A DNA stretch of 64,000 nucleotides, taken from contig NC_006693.1 of the NCBI RefSeq assembly GCF_000091045.1, forward strand, positions 851,799 through 915,798, given 5' to 3'. This DNA comes from Cryptococcus deneoformans JEC21. Lineage: Eukaryota; Basidiomycota; Tremellomycetes; Tremellales; Cryptococcaceae. Made by a program: the position numbers and the translations under genes. Each line of letters opens with the position of its first letter. Position 1 is the first letter of the stretch. Shown here one piece after another: positions 25,605 through 38,196 of this stretch. The notes under the pieces were generated by a model. The model worked only from the letters and a program-made list of their open reading frames with translations, was not told where the DNA came from and searched no databases.

Positions 25605-26730
25605 ATGTCCGGTCTCGCCCTTCCCAAAGCGTCCAATGCGGGCCCGTCCAGCTCAAGTAGCAAGCCAGAAGGAATTCAAACACTTGATGGAGAAGGATCT
25701 CTCGCCACAAGACCACCGCAAAAGGCTATTGCTAGTGTTCCGGAGATTACAGCGGTGGATGGTCTAGTGCCAACCTTACAGTGGGTATTACAACGTTTGT
25801 GGCTGGGATCTTTGCATATAGGCCATGGTGTATGAGTGAAATAATTTGCATGGGATGGAACGAGAGACGAAGGAAGAAGGAAGGCTGCGAAAGGTGACGG
25901 CGATGAACCACCCTGTGACGGAAGTGTTGGGCCATCCTAGCCAATGCCTTCGTTGCGAATGGACTCGCCGCTGCACTGTTGCTACCTGGTGGCGCCCGCT
26001 GTTTGTCTCACGTATGAGAAAGTTCAGTGGGTGCTGACTGCGTGTCTTTTGCAGAAACATTGTCGCCACCGTCAACCTCGACTGTCGTTTAGACTTGAAG
26101 ACTATTGCCCTCCACGCTCGAAATGCGGAATACAACCCAAGAGTATGCTTTTCTCTGTCCTGGAAGAAGCATCAAACTGATGTATTGTTTAGCGTTTCGC
26201 TGCCGTTGTCATGCGTATTCGTGACCCAAGAACAACGGCCTTGATTTTCGCTTCTGGAAAGATGGTCGTCACTGGTGCCAAGTCTGAAGACGACTCTCGG
26301 TTAGCATCTCGTAAATACGCCCGAATAATCCAAAAGCTTGGTTTTGAGGCCAAGTTCGCCGAGTTCAAGATTCAGAACATGGTCGGCAGTTGCGATGTCA
26401 AGTTCCCTATCAGATTAGAAGGTCTGGCATTCAGCCACGGTGCATTCAGCAGTTACGAACCGGAGGTGAATCCTTCTCATAATTGTCTGAATTGTTTTCT
26501 CACATACTTTCAGCTGTTCCCTGGTTTGATTTATCGTATGCTCAAACCCAAAGTCGTCATCCTCATCTTCGTGTCCGGCAAAATTGTCCTCACCGGTGCA
26601 AAAGTCAGAGAAGAAATTTACATGGCGTTCAACCAGATCTACTCTGTGTTGCTCGGTAAATTGACCTTTCCCTCATATGTGAAGGCATATGCTAATATCT
26701 TCCTGTGCAGAATTCCGAAAGACGACATAA
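25605..26730 (+). CDS. SPT15: TATA-binding protein
   Basis: Exons 25605-25780, 26055-26142, 26193-26465, 26514-26655, 26711-26730 join to 232 residues. After a 50-residue Ser/Pro-rich N-terminus come the two symmetric repeats of the TBP saddle: [38 protein letters not shown] and [17 protein letters not shown] in the first; [25 protein letters not shown] and [10 protein letters not shown] in the second, ending EFRKTT. This is the general transcription factor used by all three nuclear polymerases. Intron 1 is 274 bases, much longer than the others here. At the junction of exons 2 and 3 the protein reads NPRRFAAV where most TBPs have NPKRFAAV. Confidence 0.97.
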
Positions 26731-27276
26731 AGTCTCGGCTGACAGGCTTCTCTTTCATTACCATCCTCTGCACCGCGACCTGTACTGCCCCTACATCGTT
26801 GAGCATAACATTTGGGTTTCAAGTTAATCTCTTCTTTTTTGGGCGCCGCGCCCACCCCGGTCATCCCGATATTGTCTATCACATTAGTCATATAACGTAC
26901 TTCACGAAAAAAAAGCAATTATCCATACTGGTGACAACCACATTGACAGTCCCCTCAGACTATACACAGTTTTATCGTCTGGCATGTAATTCTGTTTCGA
27001 AACTGTAGTGATTGAAGCCGTTGAAAGTATCCATTTTTCTGCTGTCTAGTTCTACTCGGGCCTCAATTGTGCTCCAGTTATTATGTGACCAGATTATGAA
27101 GAATAATAAAAGTTGTGACCCTAAATAATTAATTACGGCTATCAGAGACGGTCACGTCCGTCATCGCTATTTTCGTCATCACTTGTACCAGCCCGGCCAC
27201 CGGCCATCCACGCATTCCTTTATTTCTCCTTTTTTGATCTTTTTTGCTCTTGGTTGTACTTACAGGCAGGCATAAA

Positions 27277-29397
27277 ATGCAGGCCACCCACCTCATAGTT
27301 CTAATACATGGCCTGTATGGTGACGTGCACAACTTAGACGCCGTCAAATCAGAGCTTCTCGCACTCGCCGACCCCGAAACATCCAACATATCTGACAAGG
27401 GCGCAAGTGGCGCAGAGAAACACAACAGATGTATACACAATGAGAGACCAAAGAAAAGGATGGAGACTGTCGTTTACCTGCCCAAGTCTATAAAAGGGGC
27501 TCATACATGGGATGGGATAGACGTTTGTGCCCACCGAGTGGCTGAAGAGGTGCGTCCTTGATCGCCTCTGTTCAATAGCTGCTGTTTAGTGAAGTCTGAC
27601 CATTGATTTAGCTGGACTATGAGATTGAGAGACTTCAAGATGAGGGTAAAGACATAGTGGGATTCAGCGTTGTGAGTAGTTGCAATATAGTTGAGAAAGA
27701 GACCGCAATCGCTTACCTTGCCAATTCGCGTCGACAGATGGGATATTCTTTAGGAGGACGTGCGTACCACAAAGAATTCCTTGTTCACCACCGGTGCTAC
27801 CAGCGCTCACATACCCTGTAGTGATTGGTAGATACCTTATTGGCCTATTACATGCTCGACAGCCTTCTTTCTTCGCCCGGCATCGACCAGTTTCATTCTC
27901 TACAGCAGCAACTCCCGTAAGCTTTTACCGCACTAGCTTTTCTGCCGCTAACAAGGACACCTCCAGCATCTGGGTGTACTCAAGTATGGTACAAAAACCA
28001 ATACCTTTGTCCACAGTATAGGAAGGAAACTTTTTAGTCATACAGGAAGGCAATTGTACTGCATGGATCATGAAACTGAATGGGGAGGACGGAACCTGCT
28101 GGAAGTCATGGCCGATCCAGGTAGGTGCTATAATTAGTCCATTGCCAGATAGTCCCCAAGTCGCTCATTGTTCTTCCCCTAGATGGCATCTTCATCAATG
28201 CCCTTAGGCTATTCCCAAGGTCCATGCTTGTCGCCAACGGGTACGCAGTACTATACTCTTGATCGAGACTGCAACATTCACTGACATATGATAAAACTGC
28301 CTGTAGTACTCGAGATCTAACAGTCCCTTATCCGACAGCTTCTATATCACCAGTTGACCCTTTCGACGACTCGACATACCTAGACATTGAAATTGATGAG
28401 AACAACATCATCCAGTCATACCGTCACATCCCTCTTGATGACGACTCGGTTTCAAACTTTGGAAGTATCTCCACTAGTACTACGCAACGAATAGAAAAAG
28501 ATGAAGAAGAAGTGGAGGTACTTGTTACTACTATATATAAAAAACCTGGACGCATCATGAAGGTCAAGAAAAGATCGCCCCCACCTTTTCCGCCTGTTCT
28601 TATCTTGCCTTTGAGATGGCCTTTCAACTATGTGAATCACCCTGCTGCCATCGTGGAATATTTCTGACTCTCTTTCTCCCTCATAGAGTTTACTCCCTTT
28701 TATCCCTGTCTTGTTACCGTTATTCATTCTGTACATGTGAATACCCTCTCTATATGTTCAGTGAAGTAAGGGGAATAGTGCTGATTGTCTTCAGGACCAT
28801 TATGATCACGTGGATCACCTTCCATTCGTGAGAATTATCTGTGGTGGCCGTTTTGCCATTACTAATTTCCTTGCAGCCGGCGACGGGTGCAGAGTTTACG
28901 ACACAATCAGATTGAACGCCAACCTCTTCTTTCCTCATCTTCTTCAATGTCATCCACCCCTAGCTCCTCTTTATCCGACATGACTTCCTCTGTGAAGCAG
29001 ACTCTATACGAGCCGATCAAGGCGTTGGAAGATGGCACTAGTACCCCTCCCATGGCTGATCCTCTACCTACCGGCTCAGCACCGCAACCGTTACTCACCC
29101 CTCATCAGAAAATGATGGTGAAGGCTTTGAACGAGGCGATGCCGAATGCGAAGAGGGTGATCGCCTGGTTCCCTTGGGCGTATAATGCCCATGCCATGCT
29201 GATCTGTCGGTACGTAAAGGCCGAATCAAATGAGTATGCAAAGCTGACGTGGAGTGTATGGTAGATCGATGGCCCGCTTTCCATGGCAGAAGGATGGGCT
29301 AGGGGTGGTGCAAGCTTGGGCAAAGTTTGCGTTTGAAGCAGGAGAGGCAGAATGTCATGCGAAAGCTACTGGGGCTGTTGCTCATGGTAACACATGA
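27277..29397 (+). CDS. DUF676-type lipase/serine esterase (ROG1-like)
   Basis: Eleven exons: 27277-27549, 27612-27671, 27738-27759, 27822-27916, 27967-28120, 28183-28240, 28307-28631, 28687-28736, 28795-28827, 28877-29209, 29265-29397, giving 511 residues. Oxyanion motif HLIVLIHGLYGD at the N-terminus; nucleophile elbow MGYSLGG followed by LIGRYLIGLL; then ATPHLGVLKYG and TEWGGRNLLEVMADP, all as in fungal DUF676 lipases. Two hydrophobic segments (SLLPFIPVLLPLFILYM and TIMITWITF) near residue 330-360 suggest membrane attachment. The C-terminus ends in conserved-looking helices (FPWQKDGLGVVQAWA). Likely acts on membrane or lipid-droplet glycerolipids; exact substrate unknown. The nucleophile sits on a 22-base exon. 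Confidence 0.88.
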
Positions 29398-30164
29398 TAG
29401 ATCGTTCAGATTGTTGCGCATCATCTATAGAGCTAGAAAGATCTTCAATCATTTGTAAATGCATCTCACACCCAATAGACAATGTTATACTGCAGTTGAT
29501 TTAAGCAATTTTTGAGTCTGTCCCAGTGGTTCCTTCATCATCCATGCGGTTATTGCTTGTCGGACTCATCAATTTCGACACCCATCATAGTTGAAGTCCT
29601 CCCAATCTACTCTTCTGTTTCTCATCACATACTTCTCGGATGTAACCCCTTGCCAGCTTTTTATATAAGAAATATGCAGTATCAATGACGCCGTCTAACT
29701 TTAGTAGGCAGCAATTTCAGATCCTGAAAAAACGTCGAACGCGGCGGACAGCGATAAATAAACTGATAACCAATCGGTCGGACCGGAATGGAAGAAAGGC
29801 ACGATAAAAATGAACGAAGGTTGATGAATGATGATAACAATGCGAGCGGTCCCCAAATGATGATGTTAAATCGCCGCATATATACGGCACAATATACCCA
29901 AAGGATAAAAAATCATAGCAGAGTAGATCAGACCTGAGGCTTGACATTTTTCAAGCACATGCATCCATCTTTCTGTTATTGGCGACCAGTTACGTTAGTT
30001 TGAGACATCGGCTAAAAATGGTGTGCCGAAATCTTTATATGTATACGACGGTTCTTATTCAATAATTACGTAAGCGACGTATGACGGTCACCATGTCACC
30101 ATGTTCGGATGCGAGTCAACCCGTGAGTCGCCTTGGGCTACCGTACCTACACTGATTCGCCTCT
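29398..30164. other. Intergenic region
   Basis: Between the DUF676 lipase and the PDX3-like gene, same strand. It should hold the lipase 3' UTR and the PDX3 promoter. No coding signal seen on either strand. Confidence 0.45.
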
Positions 30165-31022
30165 ATGGCTTTCCCAAGAAGTATCATCAAGACACTCGAT
30201 AAGCTTATATTAAATAGCACCATTCGTACTATGTCCACCCAACACGTCTTCGGTACTCCGTCCACCTCCTCGGACCCCGCCTTACCCTCTTCTGCTCCCG
30301 AGACTGTCAAGCTCACCACCCACAATCAGTACCTGACTCCGCGGCTGCTCGCTTCCGACCTCTCTCCCAACCCTCTTTTGCAGTTTAACTCCTGGTTTGC
30401 GTCTGCTCTCCAACCCTCTCAGGGCGAAGTTGCTGCAGGTCGCAAAGTCAATGAACCAGAGGCTATGACTCTGTCTACCGCTACCGCTCAAGGTATCCCT
30501 TCTTCTCGAGTAGTGTTACTCAAAACCGTAGATAAGACGGGCTTCGTCTTCTTCACAAACTATACCTCACGGAAGTCGGAAGAACTTCTTGCAAACCCTT
30601 ACGCGGCACTTACGTTCTACTGGCGAGAAGTATCAAAGCAAGTCAGAGTGGTGGGTAAGGTCGAGAAAGTTAGTAGGGAGGAGAGTGTAGAGTACTTTAA
30701 CACCCGACCAAGGGGCAGTAGGATTGGTGCGTGGGCGAGTAAGCAAAGTCAGCCGGTGGAAGAGGGTCAGTTGGAAGAACGGGTGAAGAATGAGGAGAAG
30801 CACTGGGAAGGGAAGGAAGTGGAGTGCCCTGAGTTCTGGGGTGGTTGGAGGGTCGTTCCATTGTGAGCAATCTTTCACCTCATGCATGACCTTCTAATTG
30901 ACTTGGTCTTTAGCGAGGTTGAATTTTGGTCTGGACAGCCCTCTCGTTTGCATGACCGATTTAGGTACACCCGACCAGAAGGAAGTGAGGGGGAGTGGGA
31001 GATTAAGAAGCTTTCTCCGTAA
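30165..31022 (+). CDS. PDX3: Pyridoxamine 5'-phosphate oxidase
   Basis: Exons 30165-30862 and 30914-31022, 268 residues; a second in-frame ATG at 30231 ([10 protein letters not shown]) would remove 22 residues. Family signatures: DPNPL-like [13 protein letters not shown], then [22 protein letters not shown] (FMN-binding strand), [50 protein letters not shown], and C-terminal [15 protein letters not shown]. The enzyme oxidises pyridoxine or pyridoxamine 5'-phosphate to pyridoxal 5'-phosphate with FMN and oxygen. The longer N-terminus ([14 protein letters not shown]) is amphipathic and could give a mitochondrial form from the first ATG and a cytosolic form from the second; that is inference. 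Confidence 0.95.
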
Positions 31023-33300
31023 TCTATCATGGTGGTTTTAAGGAGAGGATAAAAATGTTGTCGTAATATCTACAAATAGAATAGAAGTAAGTGCCGCTGC
31101 GAATACAAGCTCCAGAAGACGTGACCTGACCAGTTGTCCAGATATACATCTCAGTGTACGCACGATTGTTAGGCTTTATTGCAATCACATGAATGAATAA
31201 CCGACTTGAATCCCTTCTCAACTACTAGTTCCTCGTCTGCTATTCTTTTATGCTACCAAACCCTGTTTAGTTCGAACCTCTTCTCTCTAGTGTACGGATA
31301 GCTCCCTCCCTCTATGGACAATCAATCGTGAGGCCCTCCAGAGTATACCTGATGGAATTTGATCCAATCTTCATTCTTCTCTGCCCGTGTTGAAGATGAC
31401 AAGGGTGGTCGGCAAGGTATAGTTGTGCTTATTGAAGCGATTAGTTAACATGGCAGTGTTGAACGTGGTGGACGTCCCGGATTGTGCTTAATATGTGGTC
31501 AAACCTTTTTACTGATATTTGAAAACGGAACGCCAGTGGGGGATGAACTTATGATAGTAGACGTGTTAACTGACGCAGGGTCGCTGCTCTGGGAGAGCCT
31601 GTTTGCTAGCAGACGTTTGAATTGATTGGTTCAGGCATTATTCTGCCGGCAGTGTTCAATTCTAATATATCGTGGAAGAAGGATATAACAACCAGGGCTA
31701 CTGTCTGTTTTTGTTTATATGTCCAGGTGGAATGCAAGTGCACACAAAGAGCTGTTGAGTCGATTATGAATCGGGACATTGGCAGAAATAGTTCGAATTG
31801 GACAGACATGCACTACTTTCCTTTTACAATAATGCAGGATCAGTTAAAACCTTTCCGCAACTGATACATACTACATCGATCAATGCAGTCAATGATCGCC
31901 AAATCGCTTATCTGTCATGCCTTTTTCCATTCTCTAGGTTCTATCATCCCTATTTGTCTCCCCTCTGGTGCCAGGTTCTGTTCGCATCAAATTGCCGATC
32001 CCCGATAATATATTCCTCCACTGGAGGATACTAACTGTGAGCTTCGTAGTATGATCTGGTGGGTGAAACCTTATTCAATCTCAAATTTGTGCTAGTCAGT
32101 GGTGCAAGGAAAGGTCGACAACGGGCGACGGCGGTGGATGCTGGGTGGATTGCTAGGTAAGTTGGGCCGATAAACACTGCCGTTGGTGGTGTAAGCAGAA
32201 ATTGTTTATTCGTCATAAAACCGTGGGCTATGCAGGTTTAGGTTTATAGTTGTAGTCCGTGGTGCCAAAGTGGGAGCGTCGGATCTAGAGATACTCTGCT
32301 CTAGTATGGATACTTCGTTGAGAGGCTTTGGGAGGCGCTGCTTTTATCCAGTCAGTCGTCATTTCAGCATTACACACTTAGTAAAATATAGGTAAGCAAG
32401 GATTCTCGTACGTTAGTTTGATGGTGATGAGTGTTTGAGCATCCAGGCTTCAATTTTTTTTTTGGATATATGTATGTAGATCGAACTGCAGCGAAACATA
32501 TGAAGGCGATTTCTGTTGATGTGGTGGTTGGTATTAATTCCTATTACCTATAGTACTGTTGTCTAGCAGACAAAGAACGTGGACCTTCGCTGAAGGGACC
32601 ACATCGCGCTGTTCGCCCAGAGGGACGTTGTCGGTATATATGATCTAAACAGCCGCAGTTAGATCGCCAACGAATATTCTATTTTCCCGTCCGTTTATAC
32701 AACCTCTTTTTCTTTTCACCCATGTTCAGCTTCACTCGATTCCAGAAGAAAGTCCGGAAGGCCATACCTGCCGCCCCGGTTCTGGCAAGACCCTCTTTTA
32801 TCATGGAGACTCGTTCCCGCTGCTAACCGCCTTAAGGGGCGATAACCCAAAACCCCAGCGCATAGCCGCAGCACTCCTCGTTTCTTCCTGCAGTTTCCAG
32901 TGTTCTCGCTCGGCGGCCCTGTCCATGCTCGCCTCAATCTGTAGCCGACGACTCCACTACCAGCCCGCCAGGCAGTGGCGGAAGAAAAAAGAAGCGAAGA
33001 GGGGCCCGGTGGAAGGCTTCTGGCCGGGGGGATTAGTTTTAATGTTTGGAGCCGTCGTCGCGTGGGTTTTTTAGCGCGTCATCCGTTGGCCTCTTTCAGT
33101 CCAGACAATGGAAGAGCATTTCACAGTCATCTTATTTTGTTTTTGCATCTCCGACATCTTTCACCTGGTAAGAAACCGAACAGCTACGGCTACTGTCACC
33201 AACGCCTCACTCGTCGTTAACCACCCCTGCAACACTCGCGACCACTTCCCGCCAGTACAACTTGTCACTCATCAACAACTCATCTTTCAATGTCCACGTC
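31023..33300. other. Gene-free region upstream of the calmodulin kinase
   Basis: More than two kilobases without a supported gene. A short hairpin-forming sequence lies at 32579-32602 (gtggaCCTTC-gct-GAAGGgaccac). A nine-T run is at 32454-32462. The part after 32660 is CT-rich and probably leader and promoter of the kinase gene. Scattered short frames have no family features. Confidence 0.4.
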
Positions 33301-35131
33301 ATGATGCACGCATCGAAACATAAGATGGGTTTCTCCGACTTCAGGGACGCTATACTTATACAGCCGCCTTCTTTCAAGAAGAAGAAGGAATACGTGCTTG
33401 AAGAATTACTAGGCAGGGGAGGATTTGGCAAAGTTGTCAAGGCTTTGTGGGCGCCGCCTGAAAGGGAACCAAAAGAGGTAGCGCTAAAGTGGGTATTATT
33501 GTAATCACACTATTAGCTATTTTTGGCTTACACCTATAATTCAGGATAATCAACAAGAAGCTAGTTAAAGGCAATGAACAAGCCGTTCTCGACGAAATCT
33601 CGGTTCTCAAGCATCTCGATCACCCCAATATCGTTCACGTATGGGATGATTTTGAGTCGCGCGACAAGTATTACATCGCATTTGAGCTGGCTGTTGGTGG
33701 TGAATTGTTTGATAGGATTTCAGAAAGGGGCAAGTTTACGGAAAGAGATGCTGTGGAGTGTATCCGGTAAGGAATAAATGACCGCGAGGGGATGCTAGAC
33801 CTGCTAACATCTTCTGTTTCCCAGACAAGTCCTCCAAGCGACCGCCTACCTACATGAGCACAATGTTGCGCATAGGGACCTCAAACCAGAGAACATCCTA
33901 TATAAAACCCGCGATGCAGACTCTCCCTTGGTTATTGCCGACTTTGGTATCGCAAAACACCTCGAAACGCCAGACCAGGAGTGTTCGGAAGCGGCTGGTA
34001 GCTTTGGGTATGCGGCCCCGGAGGTGTTGCTAGGGAAACCACACGGGATGAAGGTGGATTGCTGGAGTATTGGGTATGTCCATCATTCACCCGACGACGC
34101 CTAAGAATATTCGGGGCAAAGGGAACTGAGAAGGCTGACCTGCGTGTGCATAGAATCATTGCGTACACATTACTTTGCGGATATCCTCCCTTCAGGTCGG
34201 ATGATAGAAATGGCTTGTTGCAGGAGATGACGCGAGGAAGGATCATGTTCCACGACCGGTACTGGTCAAAAGTATCGCGTACGGGTAAGTGCACATTCCT
34301 TTTCATTGATTGGAAATGTGGATCATTGTCTGACTGTTGGGGTCTTAGCGAAGGATTTTGTGAAGGACATGTTAGAAACAGACCCTAAGAAGCGATCCAC
34401 CGCTGCCGATGCACTCAACCATCCCGTAAGCAGATTCATTCAACTCGGCACGAAACGAAACGCTGATGATCTCAACGACAGTGGTTGACGTCTGGCCAAG
34501 CGACTGAAACTGATCTGTCTGCTGCCATCCGAGACAACTTTGATGCAAAGCGTAAATGGAAATCTGCTCTCCGCGTAAGTATCTCCTCGCTCAAAACGGC
34601 CCACTCTCTTTAACCTCTGCTCTTCGCATGTAGATAATTCAAGCCTCAAACCGAATCCGCTCTGCATCCCGTTCTCGCTCCCCTTCCCTGTCCACGAGCC
34701 CCCCTTCAACCGCCAACACTGCCAACCCTTCTCCAAACTCCGCCTTATTCGTTCCCGAGGTACCACATGTTCTCACCCCGCTGAGTATGACGGATGAAGA
34801 TCCCATGAGTGATGAACACTATTACTTTTCCGCGGATGATCAGGGCCATACAGAAGAAGAAGAGGAAGCAAAGGTAATGACGAGGGGAGGTAAGAAGAAA
34901 GCTGGTAGTATGCCTGTTGGTTCCGGCTCAGGTGTAACGACGGGGACAGTGACGCCATATACCACTGGGAATGAAGGGTCAAACACTCCGAAGCCCACAA
35001 TCAAAGTCATTGATGGTAACGGAGAATTGCGTCCAGAAGAGACTGATATGCAAACACCACCGGCTACTGCACCCGTGGGTGCGGGGATGATGGGTAGTAT
35101 ACGAGGAATGATGGGCAAGTTGAGTTTATGA
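33301..35131 (+). CDS. CMK1: Calcium/calmodulin-dependent protein kinase
   Basis: Exons 33301-33488, 33545-33766, 33825-34073, 34154-34284, 34349-34425, 34482-34574, 34634-35131; 485 residues. Kinase landmarks: glycine loop [12 protein letters not shown] (residues 37-47), VALK with K63 split by intron 1, HRDLKPEN with D155, ADFG with D176, AAPE, and [17 protein letters not shown]. After the catalytic domain, [18 protein letters not shown] is a basic amphipathic helix typical of the autoinhibitory and calmodulin-binding segment. The C-terminal 150 residues are Ser/Thr/Pro-rich with an EEEEEA stretch. The activation loop reads [13 protein letters not shown], with Glu where CaMKI has its activating Thr. 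Role: calcium signalling downstream of calmodulin. Confidence 0.93.
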
Positions 35132-35572
35132 TTTTCCTCTAAAGACTCTTGGGGAGGGAATGGAGCGAGAAAAATGTTTGTAACGAAGACGACGGAATTT
35201 GAAGTTGAATTTGCGCGACCCAGCCTGTTACATCTTGGGGATTTAGACTATTGTTGTATCCAGTTTCTTTGATCATGCCGTCCGGATATGGGATCACCTA
35301 TACATGTATCGTTGTATCCACCGCATTGAGTTACCCAAAATTTTCTAACTCCATACGTATGACTATGACGAGTGAGCAGCGAGTGAGCGTTAGCGAAGTG
35401 TTATGTACGTAAACAGTTCAGACAGGACCCCCCTCCCAACAAAAATCGCATTGAACTTTGCTCGCCTCCACCTCGTCTGTAACATTTTCGTCAACAAATC
35501 CATCTCTCACCACCACCAACGAATTTTCAGCGCGTACACTTACAGAACCACATACTTACACAGCTTCCCATC

Positions 35573-36569
35573 ATGCCTCACAAGCGTGCGTGTTCTCTGA
35601 CCTGTTTGACGACTGAAGGGGCAGTAGACTGACTGCAATTTGTACTTAGGCGCCAAGAGATCTGTTAGGGAGGCGGAGACAGCCAAAAAGTGATTTCACT
35701 TCTTGCAATCTTCAATAATAATATCGTACTAACACATCTCGCATCCGCCCTGCTTATTTCTACTTCCATTATGCCAAAATGACAACTGCAGAGGCAAAAA
35801 CCTTCCCCCATCGTCTGACGGAAACCCCTACGACGACACACCCCGCTCAGCAGCGCGTATCCTCAATTCATTTGCTGTTCAACAAAAGTTTCACGAATCC
35901 GGTCGAAAAACCAGTGAAGACACTGGTACTCCACGGAATTCCGCCACTCCCGGGGTGAATGGGAAGGGTAAAGGGAAAGAAAAAGAGGGTCTTCCCAAAA
36001 TATTACCGCAAGAGACTCTTGCCGAATACAATCGCCGTATCGAATCGCTCCTCCGTCCATCTGTATCACAAGCCATCCAAAAAGCCGAATCCATCCGGGC
36101 CGCTGAAGCTGCAGACTTGAAACGAACAAAGAAGGAGAATAAGAGACGAGCAAGATTGGAAAAGCTTGTGAAGGAGGGCAAAGTGGATAAGAAGGTTTTG
36201 GAAGATTTTGAGAAGGGTGTGAAGGAGAAAAAGCGCAAGAGGGAGATGGGAGATGAAGGGGATAGTGAAGAGGAAAAAGATGAGGAGGAAGCGGGAGCCA
36301 AGTCCAAGCAGGCGAAGGAGACAAAGACGTTTGCACCGATGCCTCAGCCTAGAAGACTGAACGATATCGTCCAGGCGCCACCGACGTTACCTACGCTGCG
36401 CAAAGCAAAGGACCAGAAGGAGGGTAAAGGTGTATATGGAGCTGTGGGCAATGGCGGCAAAATGCCTCTGAATGCTGGACAAAAGAGGATTCTCGAAGAA
36501 GAGAGAGAACGGGTTGTCAGGATGTACCGCGAGATGAAGGCTGCCAGGGAAGCAAAGAACAAGAAATAG
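35573..36569 (+). CDS. CCDC137-like basic coiled-coil protein
   Basis: Exons 35573-35585, 35650-35689, 35792-36569, 276 residues. Starts MPHKRAKRSVREAETAKKGK, as in the nuclear/nucleolar family that includes human CCDC137. The middle is charged coiled coil (ALAEYNRRIESLLRP, RRARLEKLVKEGK, EKKRKREMGDEGDSEEEKDE). The C-terminal part has FAPMPQPRRLNDIVQAPPTL, the best-conserved motif of the family, then NAGQKRILEEERERVVRMYREMK. Probably nucleolar, linked to ribosome biogenesis or chromatin; function inferred. It converges on the NAC beta gene with only 160 bases between stops. Confidence 0.75.
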
Positions 36570-36733
36570 ATAATGAAATGTAGATCTCAGCCTTGTGCCT
36601 GTACATGTACCATATACGCATTTTATCTTGGATTGCGTTTGAGCCATGGCATTCATCTGATAACAGTTACAAACCCCTCCCATACCGTGCCTGCTCCATC
36701 CCTCAAAAGTCCTCTCTCGGCACTTTTTTTGAT

Positions 36734-37545
36734 TTACTCGAGCTCCTCAAGGTCGCTCTTCTTCACCTCAGCCTCATCAAAGTTGTCCACCAAATCAGGG
36801 ATCTCGTCATCACCCTCACCCTCCTTAGCTTCACCTGCGCCCTCACCACCAGAGCCGGCGGCGGCAGCAGCCTGTCGGGCGGTAAGAGACTGGTAAGACT
36901 CGGCAAGTCGTCGGAGGTTGGCAAGAGAGTCGGGACCGAGTTGGTTGAGGATACCGGGAACGAGTTCAGTGAGCTCCTTAGTCTGACCGGGACCGTAGAT
37001 GGCGAGGGTGTTGGAAGGAAGAGCAGCGTGAACTTGGACTATTTTTACGGGTAATAGTCAGCCGCGCGATCCGAGAGTTATAAGCTCCACCATCCATTCC
37101 CTCTACTCTTTTTGCTGATCTGTATTCTCCACTCGTCCACTGGATAACCACCCATCCTTTACCATCCTTTCTTCCACGACTGATTAAAACTTACCCCTAG
37201 GAGCGCCAAAGTGGAGAACGTTGCCATCCTCCTTAAACATGTTGACCTCCTCAACACCAGTGATGGGCTGAACACCGAGCTTCTTGAGAGCGGCCTGGAG
37301 CTTTCGGTCATCACCCTGAGAGGAGGTGACAGACTTCTTGACGACCTTTCGTCGGGGAGTACCCTTGCCGCCTATCATTTAACCCATGTGGTTTTTCGTG
37401 CAGGAGTCAAAATAGACAGAGTACGTGAGCGTGAAAGGAAGTAATGTGCAATTGTCAGCACTTTTTCTCGCTGAATTCCCTACTGAAAAGAGGACTCACC
37501 GATTCGGACCTGCGACTGGAGCTTGGCGAGCTTTTCCTTGTCCAT
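36734..37545 (-). CDS. EGD1: Nascent polypeptide-associated complex, beta subunit
   Basis: Exons 37545-37500, 37371-37195, 37038-36734, giving 175 residues. N-terminus [19 protein letters not shown] followed by [10 protein letters not shown] is the ribosome-binding region of NAC beta. The NAC domain follows ([56 protein letters not shown]). The tail is acidic ([15 protein letters not shown], ending DLEELE). With NAC alpha it binds the ribosome exit tunnel and shields nascent chains. Introns of 128 and 156 bases are longer than average; I checked them for C/D-box snoRNA motifs and saw none. Codon use is strongly C-biased, as expected for an abundant protein. Confidence 0.96.
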
Positions 37546-38196
37546 GATTGCTATTGTTGATGAGTTGTACGCTGTACAGCTCGACTATCAAACCCGTTTA
37601 CCGCAGTGAGACCCAGCCCGGCGTTTGGCGGCGTTACTCCGATCCCGCGGCATTGTGGCGTATCACATATCATTTGACCGTCATGCATCAACCTTCCAAG
37701 ACTGTGCCATGTCATATAGATTGATTCAGCCAAGAATGACTATTATGCATAGGATCCTTCCGTCTGGAACTGTTGAATCTCTCTAATGAGTAATCGTGAC
37801 GTTTATTAAGGTTATCTGAACGTTACGCTTTGAAGAGCGGAGCGAAAAAATCAGCGGCCTGTACCATGACACGTGGAATTGTCGCAGACGAGCTTCATCA
37901 CCGGTCTATCGAGTACAAATTAATATCCCTCGCTATGAGTGGCTTTACATAGTCGCCAGTGAATGAAGCAGGCATCCATTTTTTGCGAACATGAAATCAA
38001 CTCGAGGACGCAAAAGAGGACAAAAGAAGTTTTAAGTGGGCTGCCGTTCTTACGTAACGCTTTATAGCATTTTAGGCTCGCCAAGAGCTCCTGACGCGCC
38101 TAAATACGCGACTGCATTTGAGCTTGCTTGGCGCGACTTCATTGGACCTTCACATCTCCATCTTCTCTTCTTCAACCGCTTATAATTATCTCGGAA
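37546..38196. other. Divergent promoter region
   Basis: Shared upstream region of NAC beta (-) and the KEN-box gene (+). No coding signal. AT-rich stretches near 37910-37930 and 38180-38190. Confidence 0.45.

Noticed and set aside
25781..26054. snoRNA in the 274-base first intron of TBP
   Set aside because: A CTGA near the end and a GCGATGAA are present, but the C box is imperfect and no terminal stem is seen.
37039..37499. Possible snoRNAs in the long introns of the NAC beta gene
   Set aside because: NAC and ribosomal genes often host C/D snoRNAs, but neither intron has a C box (RTGATGA) paired with a D box (CTGA) in a foldable arrangement.
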